64,000 nt of DNA. Origin: an uncultured SAR86 cluster bacterium (GTDB lineage Bacteria > Pseudomonadota > Gammaproteobacteria > Magnimaribacterales > D2472). Each line of letters begins with the position of its first letter. The stretch's first letter is position 1. The notes under the pieces are model-generated. The model did not search any database. It was not told where the DNA came from and saw nothing but the letters and a program-made list of their open reading frames with translations. The stretch spans positions 53,747 to 117,746 of the forward strand of contig CACBPP010000004.1 in assembly GCA_902541175.1 (NCBI GenBank), read 5' to 3'. Shown here piece after piece: positions 20,205 to 30,045 of this stretch. The position numbers were made by a program, and so were the translations under genes.

Positions 20205-20553
20205 CATTTTATTTGTTGGGTTTGGCGGTGCATTAGGGGCAATATCGAGATTTGGAATTAATGAGATTATGGAAAGACATCTCATTAACTCGTCGTCCTA
20301 CTCTGTGCTCCTCGTAAATGTTTTAGGGTGTTTTTTAATTGGCTTAATAATTGGAACATCGATGCCTGAAAAAAATACGATGTATTATTTTTTTATTATT
20401 GGATTTTTAGGGTCTTTTACAACTATGTCTGCTCTGACATATGAGACAATTGAGATTGCTAATACAAATTTAATTCATGCGGTTTCATATATAATAATTA
20501 CTGTTGTAATAACTATAGCTGCAACATATATTGGAACAATAATCGCTAAATAA
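20194..20553 (+). CDS. crcB: Fluoride ion channel
   Basis: A 119-aa inner-membrane protein with four hydrophobic segments that exports fluoride as a dual-topology dimer. GGALGAISRFGINE (N terminus), LLVNVLGCFLIGLIIG and GFLGSFTTMSALTYE carry the conserved Asn and the Phe box of Fluc channels. It starts inside the end of the lolA-like gene, and its last base is the first base of serS, so the three are translationally coupled. No fluoride riboswitch was recognised. Confidence 0.93.
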   Translation: MISNILFVGFGGALGAISRFGINEIMERHLINSSSYSVLLVNVLGCFLIGLIIGTSMPEKNTMYYFFIIGFLGSFTTMSALTYETIEIANTNLIHAVSYIIITVVITIAATYIGTIIAK

Positions 20554-21800
20554 TGTTAGACATCAAAAATTTAAGAGATAATTTTAAGGATATTCAAATT
20601 TCCTTGAAGAAGCGTGGTTATGATTTAAATGAAGCTTCTTTTAAATCTTTAGATGATTCTAGAAAAGAGCTTCAAATTGAAGTTGAGAATCTTCAAGCTG
20701 AAAGAAAAAAACTTTCATCAGAATTTGGAAAACTCAAAGCATCTGGTGAAGAGACCTCAGATTTAAAGAAAGTTATTGATAAAAAAAATTCTGATTTAGA
20801 AAAAAAAGATTCTGAGCTTCAAGATGTTTTAAAAAATTTAAATAACCTACTACTAGATATACCAAACATTCCTCACGATTCTGTTCCTGAGGGATCATCA
20901 GAAGAAGATAATAAGATTGTAAGTAAACATGGTGAGATTATTAGTACTAACACTCTTGATCATCTAGAAATAACTAAAAAAATAGATACTGAACTAGCTG
21001 CTAAATTATCTGGATCGAGATTTGCAGTCTTAGAAGGAGATTTAGCCAAGCTTCAACGCTCATTAATAACTTTTATGCTCGATTGCGCCATTCAAAATGG
21101 ATATAAGGAATATTATGTTCCATTTATGGCAAATGAAGAGTCTTTAACAGGGACAGGACAATTACCAAAATTTGAAGAAGATTTATTTAAAACCTCAGAT
21201 AAACTATACCTTATTCCTACTGCTGAAGTTCCTTTGACTAATCTATTCAGAAATGAATTTCTAAATGAAAAAGAATTTCCAATCAAAGTAACATCTCACA
21301 CTCCATGTTTTAGATCTGAGGCTGGGAGTTATGGCAAGGATACAAGGGGCCTTATAAGACAACATCAATTTGAAAAAATTGAACTTGTGCAAATTACCCA
21401 CCCAGACGATTCTATGGATTGTTTAGAAAATTTGCTTAATAACGCTTGCGAAATTCTTAATAAATTAGAACTTCCTTATCAAATTGTTGAATTATGTACT
21501 GGCGATTTGGGCTTTTCATCTGCTAAAACATTTGATATTGAGGTTTGGATGCCTAGTCAAAATAAATATAGAGAAATTTCATCATGCTCAAATTTCACAG
21601 ATTTCCAGGCCAGGCGCTCTAATATAAAATTTAAATCTAAAGAGGGAAACAGTTTTGCACATACAATTAATGGATCTGGACTTGCAGTCGGCAGATGCTT
21701 AATTGCACTTATTGAAAATAATTTTGACGGTAAAGATACTATTAATATTCCAAATTGTCTTGAGCAATATTTTGGGTCAAACGAAATTAAAATAAGTTGA
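20553..21800 (+). CDS. serS: Seryl-tRNA synthetase
   Basis: A 415-aa class II synthetase. It has an N-terminal antiparallel coiled coil (about residues 25-105, rich in Lys and Glu) that binds the long variable arm of tRNA-Ser. This is followed by the catalytic domain with motif 2 TPCFRSEAGSYGKDTRGLIRQHQF and motif 3 NGSGLAVGRCLIALIE. PTAEVPLTN is the seryl-adenylate loop. Length and order are normal. It completes the conserved block ftsK, lolA-like, crcB, serS. The rarA gene often found in this block is absent. Its stop overlaps the start of the PhoD-like gene. Confidence 0.97.
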   Translation: MLDIKNLRDNFKDIQISLKKRGYDLNEASFKSLDDSRKELQIEVENLQAERKKLSSEFGKLKASGEETSDLKKVIDKKNSDLEKKDSELQDVLKNLNNLLLDIPNIPHDSVPEGSSEEDNKIVSKHGEIISTNTLDHLEITKKIDTELAAKLSGSRFAVLEGDLAKLQRSLITFMLDCAIQNGYKEYYVPFMANEESLTGTGQLPKFEEDLFKTSDKLYLIPTAEVPLTNLFRNEFLNEKEFPIKVTSHTPCFRSEAGSYGKDTRGLIRQHQFEKIELVQITHPDDSMDCLENLLNNACEILNKLELPYQIVELCTGDLGFSSAKTFDIEVWMPSQNKYREISSCSNFTDFQARRSNIKFKSKEGNSFAHTINGSGLAVGRCLIALIENNFDGKDTINIPNCLEQYFGSNEIKIS

Positions 21801-22756
21801 AAAAATTTTGTTTATGCTTTTTTTTACTGTTAATTTTCAGTTCAAACTTTATTTACGCAGAATCAATAAAGATTGGTCTTGGTTCGTGCCTGGATCAAGA
21901 TTACCCTCAGCCAATATGGCAATCCATTAAAAAGGAAAATTTAAATTATTTTATTTTTTTAGGTGATAACGTATACGGAGATACCCGATATGGATCACTT
22001 AGAAAAATGAAAAGTGCCTATGATAAACAAAAAGAAGTTTTGCCAGACTTTTTAAATGATATATCTATATTCTCTATTTGGGATGATCATGATTTTGGAA
22101 TCAATGATGGTGGCGCAGATTATAGATTCAAGAGACAAGCTCAAGAACTTTATTTAGATTTTTGGGAAATAGCAAAGGAGGATGATAGATCAAATCGTGA
22201 CGGAATATACTTTTCAAAAGACGAAATTTTCTTTGATAAAAAATTTAAATTTATTTTTCTTGATACAAGATTTTTTAGATCAAAATTGAAAGGTAAAAAA
22301 AGTAACTATATTGAGAATATTGAACCTGATGCAACAATTTTGGGTGACACTCAATGGATGTGGTTTAAAAATGAACTCAAAAGTGATTTTGATTTTTTAT
22401 TTATCTTTAGTTCTATTCAAATAATTGCAAAAGATCACCGTTTTGAGAAATGGAGTAATTTTCCAAATGAAAGAGCTAAACTTTTTGAACTTATAGAGCA
22501 ATTTAATGATAAAACAATATTATTTTCAGGTGACAGGCATCGTGCAGGCATATATAAAAAAAATGGAATAATAGAAATTACATCATCATCTATGAACAAA
22601 CCAGGCTCATCCTTTAATGAAACTGATAATTATTTAATTGGTAAAACATATCCTCAAGAAAACTATGGTTTTTTAGAAATTTTTAAAAATACTATTCAAA
22701 TTAAGATAAAAGATGTAGATGGAAAAGATCTTGTTACAGTAGCACAGAAATATTAA
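21797..22756 (+). CDS. PhoD-like secreted phosphatase/phosphodiesterase
   Basis: A 319-aa protein with a signal peptide (KKFCLCFFLLLIFSSNFIYA). Metal-binding motifs of the PhoD/purple-phosphatase-like fold are FLGDNVYGDTRYG, SIWDDHDFGINDGG and FSGDRHRAG. SIQIIAKDHRFEKW is also typical. Such enzymes act on phosphomonoesters or diesters outside the inner membrane. The start is a TTG at 21797 that overlaps the serS stop (TTGA), so it is probably expressed by coupling. It lacks the N-terminal extension of Bacillus PhoD and belongs to the short alkaline-phosphatase-D-like group. It adds to the phosphorus-scavenging gene set. Confidence 0.88.
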   Translation: MKKFCLCFFLLLIFSSNFIYAESIKIGLGSCLDQDYPQPIWQSIKKENLNYFIFLGDNVYGDTRYGSLRKMKSAYDKQKEVLPDFLNDISIFSIWDDHDFGINDGGADYRFKRQAQELYLDFWEIAKEDDRSNRDGIYFSKDEIFFDKKFKFIFLDTRFFRSKLKGKKSNYIENIEPDATILGDTQWMWFKNELKSDFDFLFIFSSIQIIAKDHRFEKWSNFPNERAKLFELIEQFNDKTILFSGDRHRAGIYKKNGIIEITSSSMNKPGSSFNETDNYLIGKTYPQENYGFLEIFKNTIQIKIKDVDGKDLVTVAQKY

Positions 22757-22873
22757 AAACAGGCGTTAATCTAAACTTCACAAAAAATTTTCAAAAATGT
22801 AATAGTTCTTATTGATATTTTGATATATATTATCTATATAACTTAATTACCATATATAGGGGTATGTCTTATT

Positions 22874-25800
22874 ATGATACGGAACTTTTTAAAAATCTCT
22901 CTATTCTCAATTTTTCTCTTACCAAATCTCTACTCACAAGAACTTACATCTGATATAACTGGATCAGTTTCTTCTGCAGATGGTTCTGTAAGCGGAGCTC
23001 AAGTTGAGATTACTTATGAACCTACCAATACAGTTGTAACTAGAACAACTGATTCGTCCGGTAAGTATTTTGCTGGTGGATTAAGACCCGGCGGACCATA
23101 CACAATTAAGGTATCTGCTGCTGGTCTTCTATCAGACGAAGTTACTACTAGTTTAGTTGTTGGTGAAACATCAAGACTATCCTTTGTCTTAAATTCAGCA
23201 GAATCTGTTGACGATGTTATTGTTACTGCACAAAGAGTAACTGCAGATGATGGTTTAGGATACTCTTCAACGATTGATGCTCAAACTATTCAAGAAACTC
23301 CATCTGTAACAAGAGACATAAAAGACTTGATTAAATTAAATCCAATTGTTTCTCTAGATGATACTGAAGATGGATATGAAAATATTTCAATTGCAGGAGC
23401 TCACCCAAGAAGTAATGATATTAAAGTTGACGGAGTTTCCTTTAATGATGATTTTGGTCTTAATGATAATGGTTATCCTTCTCAAAGGAGTCCAATTAAC
23501 TTAGATTCTATCGATCAAATGTCAGTTAAAGTTGCACCTGCATCTGTAGAATACTCAAATTTCAGAGGCGGAATCATTGAGTTTGTAACAAAAGGTGGTA
23601 CTAACGAATTTGAAGGAAGTGTTGGTTTTTACGATCGTGGTGATCAATTTTATGGAGATAAAATTGAAGGTAAAAAATATACTTTTGATAAAGAGGATAC
23701 AGCCGAAAGTTTTACCTTTGGCGGTCCAATTATTAAAGATAAAGCATTCTTTTACTTAACATATGAGGAAACAACAGTAACCAATCCAGTTTTATATGGT
23801 CCTGCAGGATCAGGTGCTGCAAATGAACAAGTTATTACACTTGATCAAATAAATTACATTAGAGATCTTACTAAATCTAAATACGGATGGGATCCTTTAG
23901 GTGTTGCTTCAACAACGGAATCTAATCAAGAAAATACGTCTTTAAGACTAGATTATATTATTAATGATAGTCATAGATTGACATATAATTATAAAAGTAC
24001 TGAAGGTGATCGTTTAAGAGCTGAGGGAAGTAACTCTAGTTTTTATTTTGAATCAGCCTCATACTTTAAAGGTGAAGAAACGGATACTTCTAGTATCCTC
24101 TTAGTTTCAGACTGGGCAGATAATTTAATATCCGAAATCTATTACTCAACAAAAAGTACTGATACCAGTCAAAATTCTCCAGCAGGGCAAGATGTTCCAA
24201 ATTTCTATATAGATGATGCATATGGTATGAGAGTTTATTTAGGAGCTGATATATATAGAAGTGCAAATGCTTTAGCAACTGAGACTGATTTCTTCAAAGG
24301 TAAGATCACTTACTATACCGGAGATCATAAAATTACTGCCGGATATGAAAATACAACATATGACATTTATAACGTATTTGTTGTAGCACAAGATGGTGCC
24401 TGGGAATTCGATTCACTTGCAGATTACGAGGCGGGTGTAGCAAGTGCTTTTGAAGCTAATAATGCAAAAGATGGCAATGTCGATGGTGCTGCTGCAATAT
24501 TTGATTACGGACTCTCATCTATATACGTTATGGATGAATACACATACTCTGATAGGTTAAGTTTGACCGCAGGAATTCGATACGATGAATATGATTCAGA
24601 TGACTCTCCATCAAGGAATGCTGACTTTGAAGCTACTTATGGATTTCCTAATGGTGGTATCGATGGCGCTAGCTTGCTAAATATTAGATTGGGCATGGAT
24701 TTAGTTATTGATGATGTAAGTGATATCAATATAACTTATGGAACATATTCATCAAAGTTACCAACTGTTTGGATATCTAATGCATACACTAATGATGGAG
24801 TAAGAACATCTGCTTATGATGATGACTATGCACCAGCAGGATGTAACCCTCTATTATCGGCAGGATCAGGTCTGCCAGCTTGTGTTCAACAAGCAATAGC
24901 AGATGCTCCTCTCACAAGCGCAAAAATTGACTTTATCGCACCGAGCTTTGATTGGCCTGAATCCAAAATATTAAATATTACTTATGAAAGAGATCTTCCT
25001 TATGATATGGATATGACAGTTACATATCTTAAAACTAAAGAAGAAGAGGCTTTGTATAAAGTAATAGACACAGGATACCCATTAGTTGGAGACACTCCTA
25101 CTGTTCCAACTGAAACAGCACCTGATGGAAGACCAATCTACAATATGACTGGTAGAAAAACTTATAAAGCAGGTCTTTATAATGATTGCTGTGGTGAGAG
25201 AGAAGTAATTTCTGCTACTCTTAATAAAGCATTCAGAGATGGCGATACCGTTGTTTCTTTGAGTTACACTGGACAGGACAATACTGCTCTTAATGGTATG
25301 ACATCCTCAACATCTAATTCAAACTATGGTAAGACTGGAGCAATTGATTTTAATAATAGAAGAGCTATGAGATCAATCTATGAAACTGAGCATAGGCTTC
25401 TTGCAACATTAAGATCTAAACACTATTTCTTCGGTGCAGATAAACCAACTACATTTACTTTAATATTCGAGAGAAAATCAGGCTTACCTGCTTATCCAAC
25501 TTTTGATACTTTCACAAGTAGAACAAGTGATTATAAAGCAAGAGCGTTTGGTTACGACTATAATTTGAATGATGATAGTTCATCTCTTCTATATATACCT
25601 ACCAGAAATGATCCATTGGTTTGTTATTCCTCTGGTTGTGGAAGTGAAGGTTCTGCTGATGCATTAGCTAGGGAAGAAGCAGTATTAAATCTTTTATACA
25701 ATGTTTTTGGTCTTGAAGGTAAGGCTGGACAAATTGCTGACAGAGGGTCCATGAGATTTCCATGGCAATCATCTTTAGATTTCAAGGTTACTCAAATCTT

Positions 25801-26065
25801 GCCAGGTTTTAGAGGTGATGATGAATTTGTTATAACACTAGGTATAGAAAATTTACTAAATCTAATTGATGATGATAAAGGTGTTGTTAGATATGGATAT
25901 TATTCTGGAAGGATTCCGGTAATTGATTTAAAAATCATTGATGGTTCTAGATATGACTATAGTAGAAATGCATTCAGATATAGTTTTGATGATCCATATA
26001 ACATGAGTCTTTCTGCCACACAGAGTGTTTGGAGAGCTCAACTTGGAATTAAGTATAATTTCTAA
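22874..26065 (+). CDS. Oar-like TonB-dependent receptor with carboxypeptidase-regulatory domain
   Basis: A large outer-membrane receptor of 1063 aa. A signal peptide (about 1-22) is followed by a carboxypeptidase-regulatory/Ig-like domain with SDITGSVSSADGSVSGAQVE and TTDSSGKYFAGGLRPG (about 24-110). A TonB box-like DDVIVTAQR and a plug (about 120-230) come next, then the barrel ending RAQLGIKYNF. The domain order is that of Oar/CarA-like TBDTs, thought to handle peptides, proteins or polymers. The extracellular loops contain two Cys-bearing segments (AGCNPLLSAGSGLPACVQ and CYSSGCGS). The ribosome site is aggggt. An intrinsic terminator and a 2OG-Fe(II) oxygenase gene follow. Confidence 0.92.
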   Translation: MIRNFLKISLFSIFLLPNLYSQELTSDITGSVSSADGSVSGAQVEITYEPTNTVVTRTTDSSGKYFAGGLRPGGPYTIKVSAAGLLSDEVTTSLVVGETSRLSFVLNSAESVDDVIVTAQRVTADDGLGYSSTIDAQTIQETPSVTRDIKDLIKLNPIVSLDDTEDGYENISIAGAHPRSNDIKVDGVSFNDDFGLNDNGYPSQRSPINLDSIDQMSVKVAPASVEYSNFRGGIIEFVTKGGTNEFEGSVGFYDRGDQFYGDKIEGKKYTFDKEDTAESFTFGGPIIKDKAFFYLTYEETTVTNPVLYGPAGSGAANEQVITLDQINYIRDLTKSKYGWDPLGVASTTESNQENTSLRLDYIINDSHRLTYNYKSTEGDRLRAEGSNSSFYFESASYFKGEETDTSSILLVSDWADNLISEIYYSTKSTDTSQNSPAGQDVPNFYIDDAYGMRVYLGADIYRSANALATETDFFKGKITYYTGDHKITAGYENTTYDIYNVFVVAQDGAWEFDSLADYEAGVASAFEANNAKDGNVDGAAAIFDYGLSSIYVMDEYTYSDRLSLTAGIRYDEYDSDDSPSRNADFEATYGFPNGGIDGASLLNIRLGMDLVIDDVSDINITYGTYSSKLPTVWISNAYTNDGVRTSAYDDDYAPAGCNPLLSAGSGLPACVQQAIADAPLTSAKIDFIAPSFDWPESKILNITYERDLPYDMDMTVTYLKTKEEEALYKVIDTGYPLVGDTPTVPTETAPDGRPIYNMTGRKTYKAGLYNDCCGEREVISATLNKAFRDGDTVVSLSYTGQDNTALNGMTSSTSNSNYGKTGAIDFNNRRAMRSIYETEHRLLATLRSKHYFFGADKPTTFTLIFERKSGLPAYPTFDTFTSRTSDYKARAFGYDYNLNDDSSSLLYIPTRNDPLVCYSSGCGSEGSADALAREEAVLNLLYNVFGLEGKAGQIADRGSMRFPWQSSLDFKVTQILPGFRGDDEFVITLGIENLLNLIDDDKGVVRYGYYSGRIPVIDLKIIDGSRYDYSRNAFRYSFDDPYNMSLSATQSVWRAQLGIKYNF

Positions 26066-26084
26066 TAATACTTATATATAATTT

Positions 26085-26113
26085 AAAGGCGGTTTTATAC
26101 CGCCTTTTTTATT
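26085..26113 (+). terminator. Intrinsic terminator between TBDT and oxygenase
   Basis: The stem aaaggcggt / accgccttt (26085-26093 with 26099-26107) has a five-base loop and a T-run reaching 26110. The oxygenase ATG starts at 26114, so no separate ribosome site fits between them. Confidence 0.88.
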
Positions 26114-27016
26114 ATGAGCAACTTAATACCAGAACTATCTTTTAAAGAAATTGAAAAGGGTGATTCTCATTCAATTAATCTTCTTAAAGTAGCTCTTTCA
26201 GATCATGGTTTTTTCTCAATTACAGAACATGGCTTATCTAAAGAACTAGTTGATGATTGTTATGAATCATCAAAAGCTTTTTTTGATTTAGATTATGAAA
26301 TTAAAAATACATATAGCTCGGTTGGGTCAAAAGGTGCTAGAGGTTATACCCCAAAAGGTATAGAAACAGCAGTAGGTGAGAAGATAGCAGATCAAAAAGA
26401 GTTTTGGCATCATGGACCTGTCATTGATGATTCATTTGATAAAAAAATACCTCAAAATCTAAACATAGAACAACTACCTCAATTCAATTCTAATTTTGAT
26501 GAACTTTATAATGAATTACATAAAATTGGTTCAAGAGTCTTATCTGTAATTGCATTGTCATTAGGCCTAGATAGAAATTATTTTACATCTTGGGTTGAGA
26601 AAGGTAATTCCCTCTTGAGATCTATCCATTACCCACCTGTCGAATCCTTGTCTAATCCTCACAGAGCAAGAGCTCATGAGGATATTAATTTAATAACTCT
26701 TTTAATTGGTGCCGAAGAAGGTGGTTTAGAGGTTTTAAATAAAGATGGATCATGGATTAAAGTCGAACCAAGTTCTGAAGCTATTGTTTGTAATATTGGT
26801 GACATGATGCAATTAGTTACTGATAAGAAATTAAAAAGTACTACTCATAGAGTCATTCAAGATCCTGAGGCAGAATCTAAATCAAGATATAGTATTCCAT
26901 TTTTTCTTCATCCTGCTCCATCAATTAATTTGAAATCAATTTTTAGAGATGATGATGAAGGAATACTTGCCGATACTTTCTTAGATCAAAGGCTCAAAGA
27001 AATTAAACTTTATTAA
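26114..27016 (+). CDS. 2-oxoglutarate/Fe(II)-dependent oxygenase, isopenicillin-N-synthase-like
   Basis: A cytoplasmic oxygenase of 300 aa. The N-terminal DIOX_N-like part contains LSDHGFFSITEHGLS. The iron ligands are His188 and Asp190 (AHEDINLITLL) and His245 (STTHRVIQDP), with the 2-oxoglutarate-binding Arg in SRYSIPFF. FWHHGP and GEKIADQKEF are common in this family. The reaction is hydroxylation or a related oxidation of a small substrate that I cannot name. The ATG lies four bases behind the TBDT terminator without a visible Shine-Dalgarno sequence, so expression is probably low or read-through dependent. nupC starts one base after its stop. Confidence 0.88.
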   Translation: MSNLIPELSFKEIEKGDSHSINLLKVALSDHGFFSITEHGLSKELVDDCYESSKAFFDLDYEIKNTYSSVGSKGARGYTPKGIETAVGEKIADQKEFWHHGPVIDDSFDKKIPQNLNIEQLPQFNSNFDELYNELHKIGSRVLSVIALSLGLDRNYFTSWVEKGNSLLRSIHYPPVESLSNPHRARAHEDINLITLLIGAEEGGLEVLNKDGSWIKVEPSSEAIVCNIGDMMQLVTDKKLKSTTHRVIQDPEAESKSRYSIPFFLHPAPSINLKSIFRDDDEGILADTFLDQRLKEIKLY

Positions 27017-27017
27017 T

Positions 27018-28268
27018 ATGGATTTTTATACATTACTTCAAATAATAATTGGTTTTTTTGGTTTAATTATCATAGCTCTACCTCTATCAGATAATTACAA
27101 AATCATAAATTATAAATATGTGCTTTATGGTATTTTGTCGCAAATACTATTAGCAGCTATATTATTGAAAGTACCACTGGTAATAAGTGCATTTGAGATT
27201 TTGGGTAATGGAGTAGTAATTCTTCAAGAAGCAACAATTGAGGGAGCTAATTTTGTTTTCGGTTACCCCCCATCTGATGATACGAATCCATATAGATCTT
27301 TACTAGAAACATTTGCATTCGGCGTTCTTCCATACATTATCGTCATGGCGTGTATATCTGCAATATTGTGGTATTGGGGAATCTTACCTTTTATTGTTAA
27401 TTTGATCTCTAAAGCATGTCAAAAACTCTTTAATATAGGGGGACCTGTTGGTCTAGGTGCAGCTGCAAATATATTTGTTGGTCAAGTTGAAGCACCTTTA
27501 TTAGTAAGACCATATGTAAGCAAATTATCAAATAAAGAATTATTAATTTTAATGACAGCAGGTATGGCTACTGTTGCAGGTTCAGTAATGGTCGCACTTA
27601 TAAGTATTTTAGAAAATGCTTTTATAAATGAAAATTTGATTCAACATTTCATAACTGCTTCAGTGTTATCAGTTCCTGCAGCAATAATGTATGCAAACAT
27701 TATGATTCCCTCAAATTCAATAACTGACTTTAATGAGAATAAGGTTCCAAAAGTTTACAAAAGTACAATGGATGCTGTTACTAGAGGAGCATCAGATGGG
27801 GCAAGTATTGCAGTTAGTGTTGGAACAATTCTTATTGCTGTAATTTCATTAGTATATATTGTGAATTCAATTTTAGGTGCTGTCTCATATCAGTTTGGTT
27901 TTGATTTATCCATAGAAATTATTCTTGGCTATATTTTTGCTCCAATTGCATGGTTAATGGGTATCCCCTGGAGCGAGGCAGTAATTGCTGGAGAATTACT
28001 TGGTATTAAAACTACTCTTAATGAATTTGTTGCTTATCCTGGATTGGCTGCTTTAGATAATGGTGAACTTTCAGATAGATCAAAATTAATTACTTTTTAT
28101 AGTTTGTGTGGCTTTGCTAATTTATCTTCAGTAGGTATATTAATATCTGGAATAACCGCAATGGCTCCTGAAAGAAAAGACGATCTTATAAGTGTTTCTT
28201 TTAAGGCACTAGTTGGAGCAACTCTCGCATCATGCATGACTGGTCTAATTGTTGGAATTTTTATTTAA
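27018..28268 (+). CDS. nupC: Concentrative nucleoside transporter (NupC/CNT family)
   Basis: Inner-membrane nucleoside symporter of 416 aa. Conserved CNT elements are FVFGY before the first core, the GQVEAPLLVRPYV loop after helical hairpin HP1, MATVAGSVMVALI, and ASDGASIAVSVG with GELLGIKTTLNEFVAY in the second half. CNT proteins use sodium or protons to bring in nucleosides. It starts one base behind the oxygenase gene, suggesting cotranscription. Its stop overlaps the tspO stop by four bases. A nucleoside or nucleoside-like substrate for the neighbouring oxygenase is possible but unproven. Confidence 0.93.
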   Translation: MDFYTLLQIIIGFFGLIIIALPLSDNYKIINYKYVLYGILSQILLAAILLKVPLVISAFEILGNGVVILQEATIEGANFVFGYPPSDDTNPYRSLLETFAFGVLPYIIVMACISAILWYWGILPFIVNLISKACQKLFNIGGPVGLGAAANIFVGQVEAPLLVRPYVSKLSNKELLILMTAGMATVAGSVMVALISILENAFINENLIQHFITASVLSVPAAIMYANIMIPSNSITDFNENKVPKVYKSTMDAVTRGASDGASIAVSVGTILIAVISLVYIVNSILGAVSYQFGFDLSIEIILGYIFAPIAWLMGIPWSEAVIAGELLGIKTTLNEFVAYPGLAALDNGELSDRSKLITFYSLCGFANLSSVGILISGITAMAPERKDDLISVSFKALVGATLASCMTGLIVGIFI

Positions 28269-28753
28269 TTATTTATAACAATAAAAAGGTTCAAATAGGA
28301 AGCAAAACATAACCAAATAACATAGGGCATGTATAAAAAAGTAGATATCCTATCTGTTTTAAAAAGTACTATTATTATTTTTACATTTAAAAATATTAGT
28401 AACCATATATCTAGTAAAGCTATTACTGGCAAATGGAAAGCAAAAAACAACCAAGACCATATAGTATTAAAGAATAGCTGAATGAAAAATATTTTATATA
28501 TTTTTTCAAACACCCTGTATGCAGATATAGACATGAATAAATAAAGAATTGGCCAGACAATACCAAATACATAACCAGGGGGATTTAGAGATGACTTTGT
28601 AAGCTCTTGGTACCAGATGTCATCACCAGTATTTGACGAGGACAGTCCACCTAATAAAAGAGCTAGAAAAGTAAAGGCAAAAACACTTAGCTTTTTGTCA
28701 AACAAATTATCTATTTCTAAAAAATCTTCCGATGGTATCGGAAATATTACCAA
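28265..28753 (-). CDS. tspO: TspO/MBR family protein
   Basis: An inner-membrane protein of up to 162 aa with five helices. TspO signatures are WYQELTKSSLNPPGYVFGIVWPILYLFM and QLFFNTIWSWLFF, followed by YVIWLCFASYLNLFI. TspO binds porphyrins and is linked to tetrapyrrole and oxygen/light responses. No ATG is available. The first TTG at 28753 lies inside the upstream small gene in another frame, and a second TTG at 28705 starts right after that gene's stop and would shorten the protein by 16 residues. The first family-like segment lies after both, so the start is uncertain. Confidence 0.88.
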   Translation of the reverse strand: MVIFPIPSEDFLEIDNLFDKKLSVFAFTFLALLLGGLSSSNTGDDIWYQELTKSSLNPPGYVFGIVWPILYLFMSISAYRVFEKIYKIFFIQLFFNTIWSWLFFAFHLPVIALLDIWLLIFLNVKIIIVLFKTDRISTFLYMPYVIWLCFASYLNLFIVINN

Positions 28754-28850
28754 ATAAATTTGAACCCTTTGGTCTGGCTTCTATATAAATGTAAAAACCA
28801 ACAAAAACCAAGGAGATAAGAAAAACCCAAACTGCGTCATATTCACCCAT
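28707..28850 (-). CDS. Small single-helix membrane protein upstream of tspO
   Basis: A 47-aa frame that starts MGEYDAVWVFLISLVFVGF. One membrane helix (about 7-23) is followed by a basic, soluble tail ending GRFFRNR. It starts at an ATG and overlaps the possible start of tspO, so it is probably the first gene of a two-gene transcript. No strong ribosome site is seen. I do not recognise the family. Confidence 0.55.
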   Translation of the reverse strand: MGEYDAVWVFLISLVFVGFYIYIEARPKGSNLFGNISDTIGRFFRNR

Positions 28851-28891
28851 AGTTAAATTATAAATGTTTTATTATTTTAAATATATTCTTA

Positions 28892-30007
28892 TTAAATTTT
28901 TTCAACAATTATTGAGCAGACTGAGTATCCTGCTCCAAACGAACAAATTAATCCTTTTTCTCCTGATTGCAGGTCATTATGAAGATTGAATGCAAACATT
29001 GATCCGGCACTAGCCAAATTACCAAATTTTTCAATGGGAAGGGGGGCTAATGATGTGTCAAAATCATCTGACCCTATAATTTTAGAAACAATTAAATTTA
29101 CCATTCGAGCATTAGCCTGATGCAACCAAAACTTTTTAATATCATCAGCTTTAAGGTTATTTTCTTCTAATTGATTATTAATAAACTTTGCAACCATTGG
29201 ACAAACTTCTTTAAATACACTATTACCATTTTGGTAAAAAAGTAAATCATCATAAGATTTTTCATCACTTGCAGCTCTAGCAAGATAACTCCAATCACTT
29301 CTGATATTATTTGAGAATTTTGTAATTAATTTTCTATCTAAAACCTTAAAGCTATTATTGGAAGTCTTATTTTTTGACACTACAGTAGCAACGCAGCCAT
29401 CTCCAAAAATAAAATGTATGTCTCTTTTTGTATAATTTACAAATGGAGTAGATATCTCGGGATTTATTACAAGAACAGTATTTGCAATACCTGAGGCGAT
29501 ATCACTAACAGCGTTGTTAATTGCAAATGTTGTTGAAGAACAACCAACTAGCATGTCGTATGCATATCCATCAATACCAAGTTCATTTTGAATTTCGATG
29601 GCTACGGAAGGATAGTTTCTAGCAGCATGAGATGTGCCTAAAATTACAGCATCAATATCATCTGGAGTAACGCCAGCATTATCCATTGCTTTTTGAGCTG
29701 CTTTAATTCCAACTTCTGCATGAATTGACATCTTTGATTTGTCTTCATGAACCACTGAAGGCATCATTTTATTTATATCTAAGATATTTTTTTTATCGAT
29801 TACATGTCTGGTTTTTATACCTGATGCTTTTTCAATAAATTCGGTTGATGAATATTCAAGTTTTTCTATTTCACCACTGTCAATTCTATCTTTATTTGTT
29901 GTATTAAAATTATCTACATAAGAGTTGAATGAGAGAACGATTTCATCATTACTAATTGTATCTTCTGGATACCAAATGCCCGTGCCAGCTATATGAATGT
30001 CTTTCAT
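28892..30007 (-). CDS. Beta-ketoacyl-ACP synthase III-like (FabH homologue)
   Basis: A thiolase-fold condensing enzyme of 371 aa. The catalytic triad is Cys156 (MLVGCSSTT), His296 (LHQANARM) and Asn330 (FGNLASAG). An N-terminal insertion between residues 25 and 95 makes it longer than FabH (about 317 aa). This fits the longer FabH-like synthases that load acyl-CoA into fatty acid synthesis, rather than the housekeeping enzyme. It is divergent from a monoacylglycerol-lipase-like hydrolase, which suggests a link to uptake or recycling of acyl chains. The primer substrate cannot be told from sequence. Confidence 0.88.
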   Translation of the reverse strand: MKDIHIAGTGIWYPEDTISNDEIVLSFNSYVDNFNTTNKDRIDSGEIEKLEYSSTEFIEKASGIKTRHVIDKKNILDINKMMPSVVHEDKSKMSIHAEVGIKAAQKAMDNAGVTPDDIDAVILGTSHAARNYPSVAIEIQNELGIDGYAYDMLVGCSSTTFAINNAVSDIASGIANTVLVINPEISTPFVNYTKRDIHFIFGDGCVATVVSKNKTSNNSFKVLDRKLITKFSNNIRSDWSYLARAASDEKSYDDLLFYQNGNSVFKEVCPMVAKFINNQLEENNLKADDIKKFWLHQANARMVNLIVSKIIGSDDFDTSLAPLPIEKFGNLASAGSMFAFNLHNDLQSGEKGLICSFGAGYSVCSIIVEKI

Positions 30008-30045
30008 AATATTTTAAAAACCTTTATAACCTATTATTATAAATT

